Notes: a model not told the origin generated them from the letters alone. Positions 12,701-24,845 are shown, counted from the stretch's first letter. The stretch is DNA of 64,000 bases from Coenobita brevimanus (GCA_032717465.1 CM064671.1:53631991-53695990), one strand, 5' to 3'. Numbers and translations: made by a program.

Positions 12701-13559
12701 CAGATCCATTCTTATTATGATCATGATCACATATATGAATGAACAAACCAGCTCGTTCGTAAGCGATGCCTTCATCATGCTTTAACTCACAAGCAAAGGC
12801 TTGATTATTATGTTAGCTGTATGGCAAAGTTTAAAGTCCTTCATTAAAACGAATATACTCCTGGTATGTCATGTTCGACGTACTGAGCAAATATCAGTCA
12901 GTTTACCAAATATCTTAGTCAGTCATACCTGTAATATACGCTGCAAGTAAGCAGAGAAAATTTGCAAGATTGAATATATGCATAACCTGCATTATCGCAT
13001 ACATGTGCAAATACATTCAAAAACACTAAAATTACTTTGGCATTAAGTTAAGCTCTTCTAGCTTTTCAGCCACAAAATGACAGGTTTTGTTATAATTTCC
13101 AGGGTATTTTTGTGTGATTAGTGTCAAATGCATTCACATCCAGATTTCAATAAAGCTGGTCATTAATCAGTTTGATAAGAAAATAGGTCTGAATGAAAAT
13201 ACTTTTCAAGTAATTCACTTGGTATTATTAATGACACTGAAAAAAAAGCAGTCAGTCACCCTTTACTTCTTCCCAGTAACAGACAAGACATTCCAGAAGT
13301 TCCTGGATCATTAATAATGTTTTTTCCTGATACGTATATACATGTATACCTGGTACCAATATATTGTGACTGGATGATGTGTTCCAAGTCCTAGAAAAAA
13401 GTGTAAAAAAGTGGAAGAAATTTAACTTTATAATATTCACCCTTATCACAGATAAAAATTATTTAACTGTTATTCTGTTGTTAAAAAGTCAGTTCATTGG
13501 TTTAAAATTGTATTATATACCTAAATCAAAACAATCCACTTCCAGATGTGCAGGCACTT
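12701..13559. other. Intron sequence, unassigned
   Basis: A/T-rich, no domain or repeat recognised. The short open frames lack codon structure or splice support. Confidence 0.5.
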
Positions 13560-13735
13560 TCCTGAAACAACGAGAGGTATTTATCAACTCCTGAAGAACA
13601 CTCACGGAAAAGTCCCTTCCTTACATCTCCATAACTGGGATATTCAATCAGCAAGTGTCGAACAGTCAAGGTGGCAATGCATTCCTCCAAACATGTACCC
13701 AAGGCTGAGGATGGGTACCTGATTTTCAAACAGCA
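13560..13735 (-). pseudogene. C-terminal fragment of an RNase H-type LINE
   Basis: The minus-strand frame gives LEECIATLTVRHLLIEYPS followed by YGDVRKGLF, the Cys/His tail seen at the end of I/Jockey/R1-type LINE polyproteins. Compare 46745-46640, where CDDCLVPLTVQFLIVECPS occurs. Only this tail is recognisable; nothing upstream extends it. Confidence 0.65.
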
Positions 13736-16700
13736 CAAAATGTACCAGCCAAGAGAGTATCAGCGGATATTTAAATCAATCAAACATCAAATGATTATGA
13801 AATGTATATAATATGAGAATTAAGTTGTTCAAATGCAACGCAAAGGAGATGTTTCTTTACGACTGCACTAATGACCTAAATGGATATTTTTCACGTTTTT
13901 TTCTACTACACATCGAATTAATTGATGAATACATCCAACAGAAAAAGAAAAACGCTTTTACTTTCTTACAACATGGAATTTCCTGGAGTTTCAGGCATGT
14001 TTAACATATCTTCTTAATCTGCTGCATCCCAGTAACATATGGGTACGTTGCAACGTTTTGTCATGCTCAGTCCTGACATTGTACCCATACGTTTTGCATT
14101 TGTGAGGTCCGTCATTTGCACATTGTTCAAGTTATGTGCGTGATTATTGGTAAGCATATGTGGGAAACCTTCCTCTACTCAACGCCAGGCGACGACACTG
14201 CCTTACCCCACGTGACCCACCCCCTGCACGCCGTTGTCTCAGCAACTCCCCTGTTAGCAGTGACCTTGCCAGTAAAGACGTCGTGGCACGGTACAAAATT
14301 CAAGGCGAGAGTGATTCTCCAATCGATAACGATGTGGAGGACAAAGATTACATGGCACAAGAGGAAGAAACGAGCAGAAGTGATGAGTAGGTAATGTCGC
14401 CAAGGAATGTGAGGTATGTTGATGTTTTCAGTGAGTGAAACAACACTTATATTGCCTAAATTATTGTGTGAAAACCAATATATTCCAGTAGTACATTTGA
14501 ATTTGTACCAAATGAACAAATATCTACCTATTGTGAGGGGTTTGCAATAGTTACCACTACCACAGAAAACGTGACAGCTGCAGCGCAGCTCCAGAGAACA
14601 CAGTACCAGGTGCTTAAAGGGCCATCTGCTTAGACCACTTCTAAGCTCAGGTGGGCACATTTTCTGTGAATTGCAATTGTTTCTCACAAGAATTGGAGGT
14701 TTCAGCAAAAAAAAAAAAAAAAAAAATCAAAATTGATTGGGATTGGGTGGTGGGGCATTGGTGAAAAATCGGTTGGGATGAGGCAGGTTAAGAAACAATT
14801 ATCTTCAAGAATGATTTTTCTAATAACAACAAAATTTGTGTAATAAGCGCACAAAAATCATCTATGTCCCATAAATACCTTCACTGAATGCTTTCAATTG
14901 GTTCTGATTTATATGAAGAGTGTGTATTTACTTGCACAAATCATTAGTTTTCTAACTTTGCATACAGTTTATATGATTTCGTTTGTGGTTTCACCTCTAA
15001 TTCCTTTATGGCAACTTTGTAGCTACTTTTGGAGACAGCGTTTCTGTAAAACTGTCAACAGAGGTCGTCCTAAGAATTTCCTTCTTTCATCAACTATTAC
15101 TGATCAATGACATCCTGATATTCATATCTACCCCTGTTCCCTCATACACTAATAACTACTCTCTTCACTGTTCTCCAGTTCATGACCCTTTAATGTTTGA
15201 GTCTGCTGCTGGGTTAGGACATCCTCTTTGGATGGCCTCATTTCCCTGCCACCAGTCTGACTAAATTTGCCCTGATGTATTACCTTTTTCTAGCTTTTCT
15301 TCCATTATAATATCTGTGGTATAATTCGTGTGAGTATTTCCACGTTTGTCAAAATTTCCTATTGTGAAGAGGACAACTGTCACAGCTGGGATGGAGTTGA
15401 TGTTCAAGGCCACATGTGGAGGCTGCAGTGGGATCAACACCTGAGGATGTTTGGACCGGAGGTAGGCCTTGCTATGTTACATCCCCAAAGGCAGAACTAT
15501 ATGCAGGGAGTGGCCCATTGGTTCCAGGGGAGAGGGGGCGTTTCTTGGCATAGAATTTCTGGCGTTTGGCTGAACCTCTGTCACCACAATTCAAAAGGGA
15601 TATTCACATGTTATATACTCCCGTCCAAGAGGTTTGACTTGAACCGGTGTTTCTGCAAGAATTTTGACAGAAAAGAGTATGAAGTAGACATTTGGGAGTC
15701 AGCATTCACTAGCGTTGGCATATGAGAACATTGTTCCAAAATCAGTTCATAACATCTTTTTTTGACAAATCCTACAGCATTTCATTCTTTTACCTGTTTT
15801 ATGTCAGTTGATACAGCATCATCATCCCCTCTCCAGCTCAGTAACATGATGTAGTTGATGACTTCTGGTGTGCTTCTGGTTATTGTTCCTGAATACCTTT
15901 CAGATGGCCACGTTGCCATCATATGTACCTGAAAACCACCACTTGACTGTTGCTTGGTTGCTTGGTCGGTACTCAACTCAGCCTTTAGCATGAATTAACC
16001 CTCATCTTCATGTCATGAGATATTATGCAATGACAGGGGTTCTAGTTCCTGTGGGTCATGAAGCATCAGAGAAATCACTGTTATGCCATATTTTAAAGAG
16101 CATGCCCATAAACATGGTGCCAAGTGGTATCTGGCATCTCATTTGAGCCAGCAGTGTTTGTCAGGCAGTGTCAGTCACATGCATGCCTCTGTAGCAAGAA
16201 ATTCAAGTTCACTGTTCTTGTCCTTTTCCACACCACGTCCACCCCCAGCACCCCTCCCCCTTCTATGGAAGTGCCCAAGGATGGGCTTACTGATAGCACC
16301 ATAAGGCATGAATTAAATATACTAGTCTCCCCTCTGCTGAGCCCCAATTCATTAAAGGAGGAGGAAACATATGTTATCACATGAGAACATGGAACATGGC
16401 ACCAACCTGGCTCCCATCCTCTTGTACGATGCCATACAATGCCTTTCCTGGGTGAAATAGATGTCTTTTTTTTTTTTTTTTCCAAATTTTTGCACTCACA
16501 ATGAGAACAATGTATGACAGAGACATTTGTATATAGTTAACAACAGTGACATTAAGCTGTGCGCAAATTATCTGTAAGTAGCAGGTGATGTGCAAAGACA
16601 ATGAAAGTGACATGAAATCCACGAAGGTGACTTGGTAATATATTATGTTGCAGTGATGTGTATTCATTTCCGACAGCAACATGTAATGTTACAGAAAGAC

Positions 16701-17036
16701 TGTGAATCAGTTGTTTTATGAAATGCCTAGTGATTTTGTGAAGTGGGTGTAAATTAGGATGAATTAACCCACCCCATCTGGGTGTCATGTTTACGTGTCC
16801 TCCAGGGGTCATCCTGGTGACATGTATACATGATCTAGTGTTTTGCGGCATTGTTGCAATAATCCGCGAGTTATTTCCACCACACACAGCCACTGGCAAC
16901 CTTCCTGCACAAATCAGTCACCTGCTTACCTCCATAATGGATAAAACTATGACAAAATTATTCCTTGTGTCCGGATTCTTGGCTGAGCCAGCTTCAACAC
17001 CAATGAAATCCAAAGGCCAGAAAAGAAAAAGCATGC
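13736..17036. other. Intron sequence, unassigned
   Basis: No recognisable gene. A plus-strand frame ending at 14392 closes with an acidic stretch (DNDVEDKDYMAQEEETSRSDE) reminiscent of the acidic N-termini of some transposases, but no transposase domain follows. A frame at 15330-15725 is open but unrecognised. Poly(A) runs at 14707-14727 and 16462-16480 may be retroposon tails. Confidence 0.45.
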
Positions 17037-17385
17037 TTAATAGAAGCAGAAAGTTTGTTTCATGATGAAATCAGTGCATTATTATTAATTGCAAGTTTCT
17101 GTGTGTGAATGTTTGTTATGATGAAAAAGTACAAATCACAGGAGAAAAAAAAAATATAGTGGAAAATGTAATGGAGTGGAGACAAGGAGGAGGGAAGAAG
17201 AATTGTGGTGCCTCAAACCACCACTATGTCTATTCACATGAATAATGGAAGCAAAAAGTTTGTTTCATGATGATATCAGTGCCTTATTTTTAACAGAAAA
17301 TTTTCGTGTGTGTATATTTATTATGATAAAAAACTCTGAATCACAGGGGAAAAAATTCTGTTATAGTGGAAAATACAGTAGTTTT
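17037..17385. repeat. Imperfect tandem duplication, period about 205 bp
   Basis: Segments about 17037-17170 and 17241-17380 share AGAAGC/GGAAGC-A-AAAGTTTGTTTCATGATGA, ATCAGTGC, TTATGAT and AATCACAGG...ATAGTGGAAAAT, with substitutions and small gaps. Confidence 0.75.
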
Positions 17386-17436
17386 GATTGTGGACAGTAC
17401 ATGTATAACTATTTTGTTCACAATATCTTTTTTTAG

Positions 17437-17545
17437 GATTATGTAGTAGTAGTAGTAGTAGTTGTACTAGTAGTAGTACTAGTATTATTTGTAGCAGCAG
17501 TGGGAGTAGTAGTAGTAACTGTAGAAGTAGTTGTAATACTCAGAC
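17437..17545. repeat. Degenerate TAG trinucleotide repeat
   Basis: GTAGTAGTAGTAG with interspersed TTG, TAC and CAG units. Confidence 0.85.
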
Positions 17546-17589
17546 ATCTGGTCGGACAGTGGTGCTAGAATCGAGTGACAATGAAAGCC

Positions 17590-17725
17590 AAGTATACATC
17601 TATGTGTGTGTGTTCAATTGACCGGGTCGGTCAGGATCACATGATGGTCGTGATTGTCAGCTTTTACCCTCCCGGAAGGGAGCTGAGAGCTCATATAGTA
17701 AGATCTAAGGGCAAGGCTGTGACCT

Positions 17726-17791
<66 letters not shown>

Positions 17792-17930
17792 ACGTCCCCT
17801 TGCTCAAGGGGGACAGTAACCACCCACTTCGTCATTGAAACTTTTCGCAACCTGAGCGAGGCACAAACCCCCGTCTTAGCAGATGCTAGGCGAGAGTGTT
17901 ACCACTTCACCATCGAGCGGTGTGTGTGTT
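17590..17930 (-). mobile_element. tRNA-derived SINE (minus strand) with a GT tract
   Basis: Read from about 17920 on the minus strand, CTCGATGGTGAAGTGGTAAC is an A-box-like tRNA head, followed by CTCGCCTAGCATCTGC and a degenerate B-box region (GGGTTTGTGCC). The body continues through the GT tract (the AC repeat at 17730-17793 of the plus strand) to about 17590. Acceptor-stem pairing is absent, so it is a SINE rather than a tRNA gene. Confidence 0.5.
17730..17793. repeat. AC microsatellite
   Basis: About 31 AC units with one interruption near 17785. Confidence 0.95.
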
Positions 17931-17939
17931 CTTACCTAA

Positions 17940-19541
17940 TTGTATCTTTACAGGAATGAGTCAAGCTCGTACTGTCCCGTGTCTTAAACCATATTTATCG
18001 TACATATCCTTAAATTTGTGAATTATTTTGGCACACACTATTTCATTCGGTAGTGCATTCCATTGATCAATTGCTCTGTTTGGGAAACTGAATTTCCTTA
18101 CGTCTTTATCACCTCTCTTCTTATGCACTTTTTTGCAGTGTCCTCTTGCTGATGCTTCTCCATATGTTAAGTAATCATTTATGTCTATTTTCTCCTTTCC
18201 TGATATGCACTTATTTAGCATTATCATGTCACCTCTTTTCCTTCTCTCCTGTAGTGTTGGTAGATTCAGTTTATTTAGTCTTTCTTCGTAGCTTAGGTCC
18301 CTTAAGCTTGATATCCATCTTGTAGCGGCCCTTTGAACTTTTTCAATCTTGTCTATGTGCTTTTAGAGATGAGGACTCCAGACTACTGATGCATATTCCA
18401 GGGTTGGTCTAATGAATGATGTTTTTATCCTTCTTAGCATGTCTTCATTTATGTATGTGAATGCTATTCTCATATTTGCAAGCAGTGTATACATGTTCCG
18501 TACCTTCTCGCTGATGTGGCCAGCCGGAGATAGTCTGTTATTGATAATCACACCTAGGTCTTTCTCTCTTTCTGATGTGTATAGGGTTTTATTTCCTATC
18601 TTATAATCCCAATCAGGTCTTTTTCCACTTTTACCAAACTTGATTACATGACACTTGCGCCGGAGCCATAATTCATAATGTAAAAGAATACCAAGATATC
18701 CGACTAATAGGAAGACTAGTCCATATTGAATTCCATTTGCCATGTACTACTCCATTCATGAAGTTTATTTAATTCTTCTTGTAGCTCCCTACAAGAGTCT
18801 GTGCTAGTAAATCTCCTTTGTATTTTTGCATCATCTGCAAACATATTCAGATAGCTCTCTTTTCCAGTGTTACTGTTTATATCATTTATATACACTAAAA
18901 ACATGATTGGTGCCAGCGCCAAACCCTGTGGTACTCCACTAGTCACTTCTTTCCATGATGAGTAGTTTCCCCTTAGTACTGTCCTCATTTCTCTTTTTAT
19001 GAGAAAGTCTTGCATCCAACAAAACAGTTTGCCTCGAATTCCTCCTTGATGGTACAGTTTCCATAAAAGTCTTTGGTGTGGTACTGTGTCAAAAGCTTTC
19101 TTGAAATCTAAATAGATACTGTCCACCCGTCCTTCCCTTTCCTGTATTGTGTTTGTTACTCTGTCTTAGTAGCTCAACAGATTAGTAACACATGATTTTC
19201 CTTTTCTGAAACCAAACTGTCTTTCTGTTATCATACTGTGTTCTTCTAGATGATTTACCCAAGCTTTTCTTATAAGTTTTTCTAATACCTTGCTTACAAC
19301 ACTGGTCAGTGATACTGGTCGGTAGTTGAGAGGATTTTGTCTATTTCCTTTCTTGAATAAGGGGACTATATTTGCTTTCTTCCAAATATCAGGTAGTTTC
19401 CCTTGACTCAAGAATTTCTTGAAAATTAAAAATAATGGTTTACTTAACTCCTTTGCACATTCTCGTAATACCCAACATGAAATTTCATCAGGACCACTTG
19501 CTTTTCCTCTGTTTAATCTACTAGCTCCTCCTGTATTACTT

Positions 19542-19545
<4 letters not shown>
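17940..19545 (-). mobile_element. CR1/L2-like LINE, 5'-truncated (LINE-B)
   Basis: A non-LTR reverse transcriptase read on the minus strand in four slightly offset frames. It starts at about 19520 with KASGPDEISCWVLRECAKEL, then NYRPVSLTSVVSKVLEKLI, FGFRKGKSCVTNLLSY, YLDFKKAFDTVPHQRLL, TSGVPQGLALAPIMFLVYIND and the catalytic FADD box near 18848-18830. The thumb and C-terminal part follow: EKDLGVIINNRLSPAGHI, RRIKTSFIRPTLEYASVVWSP and, after 18227, RKFSFPNRAIDQWNALPNEIV. This C-terminal layout (FxxRxxxxWNxLP) is typical of CR1/L2 elements. The endonuclease part is missing, replaced at the 5' side by a TG microsatellite. Frameshifts and stops make it inactive. Confidence 0.85.
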
Positions 19546-19600
<55 letters not shown>

Positions 19601-19660
19601 CAGAGACAGAGGCAGACAGACAGACAGACAGGGAGTGTCTGTCTGTCTGTCTGTCTGTGA
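19543..19660. repeat. TG / GA / CAGA / CTGT compound microsatellite
   Basis: A TG tract at 19543-19590 is followed by GAGAGA, CAGACAGACAGA and CTGTCTGTCTGT tracts to about 19658. Confidence 0.92.
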
Positions 19661-20160
19661 GGTGGGGTGGTGTTGAGGCGAGCAGCCAGCCTTCCTCAAG
19701 GTCATTGCTATGGCTACCAGCCTCCCAGCATCAAGTATGACTGATTATGGAAAATTTTTCCCGTAAATAGTGTTTGTGGTGAATTTTGGCCATCTGGACG
19801 TGTTACTGAAGTTTTATTATTGTGGAGGGCTAGTCTAAGCCTTAGTTGTGTCACCGACCCTCTGCCACACATATGGACACTGGCAGAAATACAACAAAAA
19901 TTGCCCCCATTCCCCACTCACTCACCCTCCCTACATGCACTTCCCAGACCATCTGATGCAATCCTGAAGTCGAACGATTGGTATTTTGACACCTTGTTTT
20001 TTACATTTGGTTAAGTATTAACCGAGATACGAAGGTTTAAAAACAGAAGATTTTAACAGTTTCTCTCAGGAATGCCCGGCTGTGGGAAGGGTTTGCTGGG
20101 AACATTTGCCAGACGGATGGGTTAAATAAGGTTAACATAAGGTTCATTTAGGTTTTGGTT
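19661..20160. other. Unassigned sequence
   Basis: No gene or repeat recognised. Confidence 0.5.
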
Positions 20161-20184
20161 AGATTATGGTGGGATAATCTAGGT

Positions 20185-20225
20185 TATGAGTAGGTTAGGT
20201 TAGGTTAGAGTAGTTAGGTTAGGAC
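20185..20225. repeat. Short GGTTA/TTAGG-like repeat
   Basis: GTAGGTTAGGTTAGGTTAG followed by AGTAGTTAGGTTAGG: five or so units of the arthropod telomere-type pentamer TTAGG, imperfect. Confidence 0.7.
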
Positions 20226-20293
20226 CATTTAGATGAACATTTAACTTTGCATTCATCTAAAATAATCTAGCCTAACTAAATGCTGCCACACTT

Positions 20294-20692
20294 AACCTAA
20301 ACTTCATCATCATCATCATCATCAGCCGTTTGAGTATCCACTGCAGGACCGGCCTATCCCGACTGAAGTCAAGACAATACAGCCCATGTATCTCTGTCTG
20401 GTAGAGATTGTATGTGGGACGAGAAGTGCTTGTAAGTGTAACTGTAGTGTGGGAGTGGCTTTGGATGTGTGTGTAGTCTGTGAACCAAGAGTAATCGGCC
20501 TGCGCTATCCGACTGGGTGCAAGCATATTTCATAGTAAGCGACACTGATTTAACCACAGCACCCCTTATGTCCGCCAAAGTAGTACGTGGCCGGGTGAAC
20601 ACTCCCAAAGTTTTTTACCCTGGTGGGGTGCGAACCCTGGTTCACCCGTGTACGAAAACACACACTCTTCCACTGTACCACAGAGGCTCCAA
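20294..20692 (-). mobile_element. tRNA-derived SINE with LINE-like tail (minus strand)
   Basis: Read from 20690 on the minus strand: GGAGCCTCTGTGGTACAGTGG (A box) and about 35 bases on GGTTCGCACCC (B box), then a body of about 270 bases. The end, CAGTGGATACTCAAACGGC followed by (TGA)n at 20318-20294, is like the 3' ends of RTE-type LINEs here (compare the TGATGATGATG ends at 45435-45450). Head, body, LINE-like tail and short simple repeat form a complete SINE structure. Confidence 0.65.
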
Positions 20693-20699
20693 CCTAAAA

Positions 20700-21060
20700 T
20701 TACCTAGAATTATCCCAGCCTAACCTATCTTAACCCACCCCAAATTCCACTCATTTTTCAAACTGACCAGACATTTCACAAAATGACTGATTTCACAGTC
20801 TGTCTGTAACATAAATATTTTTCGACAATGTCAAGTGTATATATTATTTTCAAATATTAATTTCCTGAAAATTTAGGCTTACATGCAAATGGGTAAGTGA
20901 ATTGTGTAAATAGGCGAGATAGACACAATATGCCGGTTCATGCGCTGTTTTCATAAAGAAAGAAATATAAACCAGAAAATTATAGAAAAATACATGTTTA
21001 AGAAAGTGATAGCTACGCGTACTAAGTTATAACATTGAAATATGGTGGAATATATATACC
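20700..21060. other. Intron sequence, unassigned
   Basis: No recognisable feature. Confidence 0.5.
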
Positions 21061-21064
21061 CATG

Positions 21065-21118
21065 TGCCTCCCCATACATTTCCCCAGCCTTAAGGCTGGG
21101 AAAATGTATGGGGAGGCA
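21065..21118. repeat. Near-perfect 52-54 bp palindrome
   Basis: GCCTCCCCATACATTTCCCC-AGCCTT is followed without a spacer by its reverse complement AAGGCTGGGAAAATGTATGG-GGAGGC, with a single mismatched pair. It would extrude as a 26-bp hairpin. Confidence 0.9.
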
Positions 21119-22203
21119 GAGTGTTTTCATCATATCAGCTGCACATGCAGGTGCCTTGCTTTTGGCCTGCCAAAAATCTGTCATGTGTGGGTTGGACATG
21201 AGGATCTCAAGTGTCTCTCCCCTCTTTTCTGTATTCACTATGGTGAATCACACTCAGCTTCCTTACCGGCATGAGGCAGGTACAATTATAAGCTGGAGAT
21301 TCTCTCCCTACGTGCTAGGGAGATTTAATATACAGAAGGTAAGATTAGTTTCCTGTCCATGTCCCCACACCAGCGGTTACATATGCATTAATCTTAACGA
21401 AGCCTTGTCCTCCAGTTGTCCCTGATGCAAGGACATCAGAGTCCTTGTTGGTTCGCATTTACTACATGCTTTCCTGTCACAGTTGTTGCTGGAACTACCT
21501 GGGGAAAACCACAGAAGCCTTTACAGTCATCCAACACCAAGTGTTCTCCAGATACTGAATCAACTTCTGGCTGTCTTACATTACCGAGAAATAACAAATT
21601 ACCAGGAGCAGTAGCCAAGCCTAATCATCAGTGCATATTAAATACTCTCCTGTTACCAAGTAAAAGTCTGCTGCTCAAAATGGTTCTTTTAGTATACCTG
21701 AATGTGGCTGGGTTCCTCAGAGTCGCTCGTCACCGATGATCCCCAAATAATTACTCTGCCACGGCAGCAAGCATGATGTAACTTACTCTGGTGCTTCTGA
21801 AGGTTCGTCAACCATGAAAGAACGAAATGGAAGTCGCTCGTGTTGGGATTGCTGCATCCTTCACCACTTCCTTAAACAATGCCATGAAACCCAGGCATGT
21901 TCCCCCAACCTTCAGGGCTAACCAAGTAAGCTCTGATAAACAGAACCGTGCTTTAAAACAATCTGTATATCATGTGCCAACATTCCTCATTCAGGTGGGT
22001 TAAGTAGACCTACCAGGAAGGCAATAAGGTAACCAACAATGCCTGCTAGAGTAAATGTTGCCAAGCAGTGGAGCACTAAAGATGTCAGAGGCACCTGGGA
22101 GGAACTTCTACTGCTCCTGTCTTGAGTGTCATCCCTTAAGTGTTTGCCTTCAAGTCTATGATCGGAGAGAGGCCTCATACTGCTCCAACAGGATGTACTG
22201 TTT
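21119..22203. other. Intron sequence, unassigned
   Basis: No recognised repeat. A minus-strand frame 22208-21987 contains a strongly hydrophobic stretch (LTSLVLHCLATFTLAGIVGY) that could span a membrane, but there is no splice support and the position is wrong for the TM4 exon of the IR gene. Confidence 0.45.
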
Positions 22204-22455
22204 TCCATTTAACTCCACATGCTTCTCTTATATAACTCATTTTTAACCGCTCTCACTCATGACTTGTGTCCTTCCTTCCAACTAGGCCCAATCTTCACTT
22301 CCATACGTTAAAATTGGTATCACAATACTATCATGCAGCAGCTCTTTTTTTTTTTTCTTCCATGTATCACTGCTTTCAAAGAACAGGCAATCTTTCTTCC
22401 TTTTTGTACCCGTTCAGGTACCTTATCCTCCAAACTTCCATCCTTACTCGTCTGA
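22204..22455 (-). mobile_element. Internal fragment of RTE-like LINE-D
   Basis: Collinear with 34315-34565 of the near full-length LINE-D copy. Shared blocks include ACTCCACA-GC-TC, ACTTGTGTCCTTCC, ACTTCC-TACGTTA, TATCACAATACT-TCATG-AGC, CACTGCTTTCAAAGAAC and CTCCAAACTTCCATCCTTACTC. It lacks both ends of the element, so it is an internal relic. Confidence 0.8.
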
Positions 22456-23761
22456 AATCAAAAATATAACCTGCAATGCATATCGCTTTCCTTCTTCCGA
22501 CATGTGTTCTGTATATGCATTCGCGTTGCTGAAAAATATCTACACGGAGTAGCCTAGTACAGTGAAAGTATCAACATAACACAAAAATCACTGGTTAGAT
22601 TTAAGTAATTGAATATCCCAGACTTAATAGACAGATGAGTGGGGGAGAAGGGAAGATGGGAGATCCATCATCCACTCATCTGATGTAGTGCTACCTTTTG
22701 ATTGCTCTGCACTGAATGACAATTAAAATGTTTCCATGAAACTAATGAGAATACACGTATTTAGTAAACTTGGCAGTATCCAGATATGCAAATGGTAATG
22801 TGAGCTACAGGCACTCTCACCAGATGTATCCTAATTGGTTTTGCATCTGAAGAATATTAAAATTTATTGTCCACCAAATGATTCATTGATGCTTTATCTG
22901 CAAATGTCTGGACTAAATAGTCTAGCCTTGACGTCCTGCACTTGTGACGGGGTAATAAAGAAGTGGATGATACGTAGCCTTTAAAGTTTACTAGGAGGGG
23001 TACCAGGCATTCCTTGGGTAAAACCCTGAACAGCCACTCCTTGTGGGAGAAGACCCACGGGTTCCCATGTTATTCTTGGGCCCATTTCTCCAGGGTGATA
23101 TTCTCCATGGACCTAGTCTTACCATGGACCTATTGTCCCACCACCCACACACTCACCAACCCTGCCCACCCATCCCATCCATCTGTTGACCCATTCAACC
23201 AGCTGTTGCTAATATGGTTATAGAAATAATAATAAAGAAAAATCTACAGTAATCGACTACCATCATTCCACCTTGTTGACGAGTATTTCAGGTTAATTAA
23301 AATCATGGCCATCAGAGAGCCACTTTAGCTTACGTAATGCACACGTTTAAAACGTTTAAATTCGTCGTAAAAAGCTACACCTGTTGGAGCTGTTAAAAGT
23401 TCTATATGCACCCCCTTGATTTCTATAGAGGACTGACAAACAGGCAGATAAACTCTCTCTCTCTCTCTTTCTCTCAATTCAGAGACACGAAACTCCACTA
23501 AAATACCTCGCCGCATTTACTGCGTCATATATGAACGTTTGATAATTAACAACATTTCTGGTAACCAGAGACAGATTGCACCCGTTTTCTTCTACAAATC
23601 CTTTTTTTTTTTTAATTAATGCATTTTAGGTACACTGATTCAAAAACTGTTGCACTGTAATGCACCGCCTAGGCTAACCTGAAGGTACAAACAGAGAAAC
23701 AGGTAAACAGAATAGGAATTTTAGTAGCATACAGATGTACTGTGCCTGTGTTATTGCATTT

Positions 23762-23763
<2 letters not shown>
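22456..23763. other. Intron sequence, unassigned
   Basis: Nothing recognised except a short TC run near 23453-23475 and a T/A run at 23608. Confidence 0.5.
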
Positions 23764-23826
<63 letters not shown>

Positions 23827-23840
23827 TTATTATGGGTTTC

Positions 23841-23908
<68 letters not shown>

Positions 23909-23926
23909 GTGTCCTATTATGGGTTT

Positions 23927-23970
<44 letters not shown>

Positions 23971-23990
23971 GTACTTAGTTAATGCCGTTA
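23764..23990. repeat. Three TG tracts separated by a repeated spacer
   Basis: TG tracts at about 23764-23825, 23846-23911 and 23931-23968 are separated twice by nearly the same spacer, TCYTATTATGGGTTTCCT. The array is therefore a higher-order unit of spacer plus TG tract. Confidence 0.92.
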
Positions 23991-24093
23991 TAAAGAGGCA
24001 TAGACACATTGAGGATGACGGTGATTTGGTTTCTATAAACAGAAGCCAGTGAGTCTAAGCATCAGATCCCCTATTCTCCCCTTATTTACATAC

Positions 24094-24394
24094 CTTGCAG
24101 CAGTAACACACGAATTAAACTAAGGAACCCATGGGGTCGAGTTTCACTACGGTTAGCAGTGAAGGAAACAAGCGCTTGAAGGAGGTAGAGAAAGACGAGT
24201 ATAGCGACGATGCACACTATGATTCCAGTCCACACCAGTGGCGACAGAGGCAGTAGGAAGCTCCAGGGATCCACTTCGGGGCGTCCCAAAGCTGCCAACA
24301 CCCTCATGTTTGAATTGCTGTATGGCCAGCTATACTGAATTACTTCAGCTCTTGCCACAGTCATAATGAAGGGGCCAGGGGAGAACTCGACCTC
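24094..24394 (-). CDS. IR exon: end of S1, TM1 and pore region
   Basis: The acceptor CTTGTCACAG precedes 24394 and the donor GTATGT follows 24094. The 301 bases encode 100 codons from phase 0 plus one base. The peptide starts EVEFSPGPFIMTVARAEVIQ, with the conserved P-hydrophobic-T-x-x-R-x-x-x-hydrophobic pattern at the end of S1 that carries the ligand-site arginine in many iGluRs. DPWSFLLPLSPLVW leads into TM1 (TGIIVCIVAILVFLYLLQ), followed by the FLSLIRVLLLQ pore-side segment. The leftover G pairs with AC of exon 9731-9511. Confidence 0.88.
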
Positions 24395-24845
24395 CTGTGA
24401 CAAGTATATGATAAGACCTCCACTGTCAAGCTTACCTACCACAAATAACGAATTAATATTTTGATGTTCCCCTTCTTACGTCGATACGATTGTATTTAGC
24501 TTAATGAAGAGTCTTGTAACTGAATGAACTTAACAGAGCCTTCATTATCCCATTCACTACGAGGTCCTCCCTCAAGAGAATATTATTGCATGATAACAGC
24601 TAAAGATGCATGAAAAAAAAAATCCTCGGGCTAAATGAATGAAATATTGTCTTACGCAAACGTACGCTGAAGCGTCAGTTGACTAGTTTTGAGAGCATTT
24701 AAAAATAAGTAATTAAGCATTTCACTGCATTTGTGTGCTGAATCATAATGCAGTTATTTAAATGGAGTTATTCCAATGATAGATATCTACTTCCCTGTCA
24801 TTAGTCTTGTGCAGCAACTCACAGTATCAAGTATTATCTTCTTAC

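Noticed and set aside
14160..14393. Acidic frame ending DKDYMAQEEETSRSDE
   Set aside because: Suggestive of a transposase N-terminus but without any domain, inverted ends or copies.
21987..22208. Minus-strand frame with a hydrophobic segment, considered as the IR TM4 exon
   Set aside because: It lies between exons that already join in phase, so the order is wrong, and no splice borders support it.
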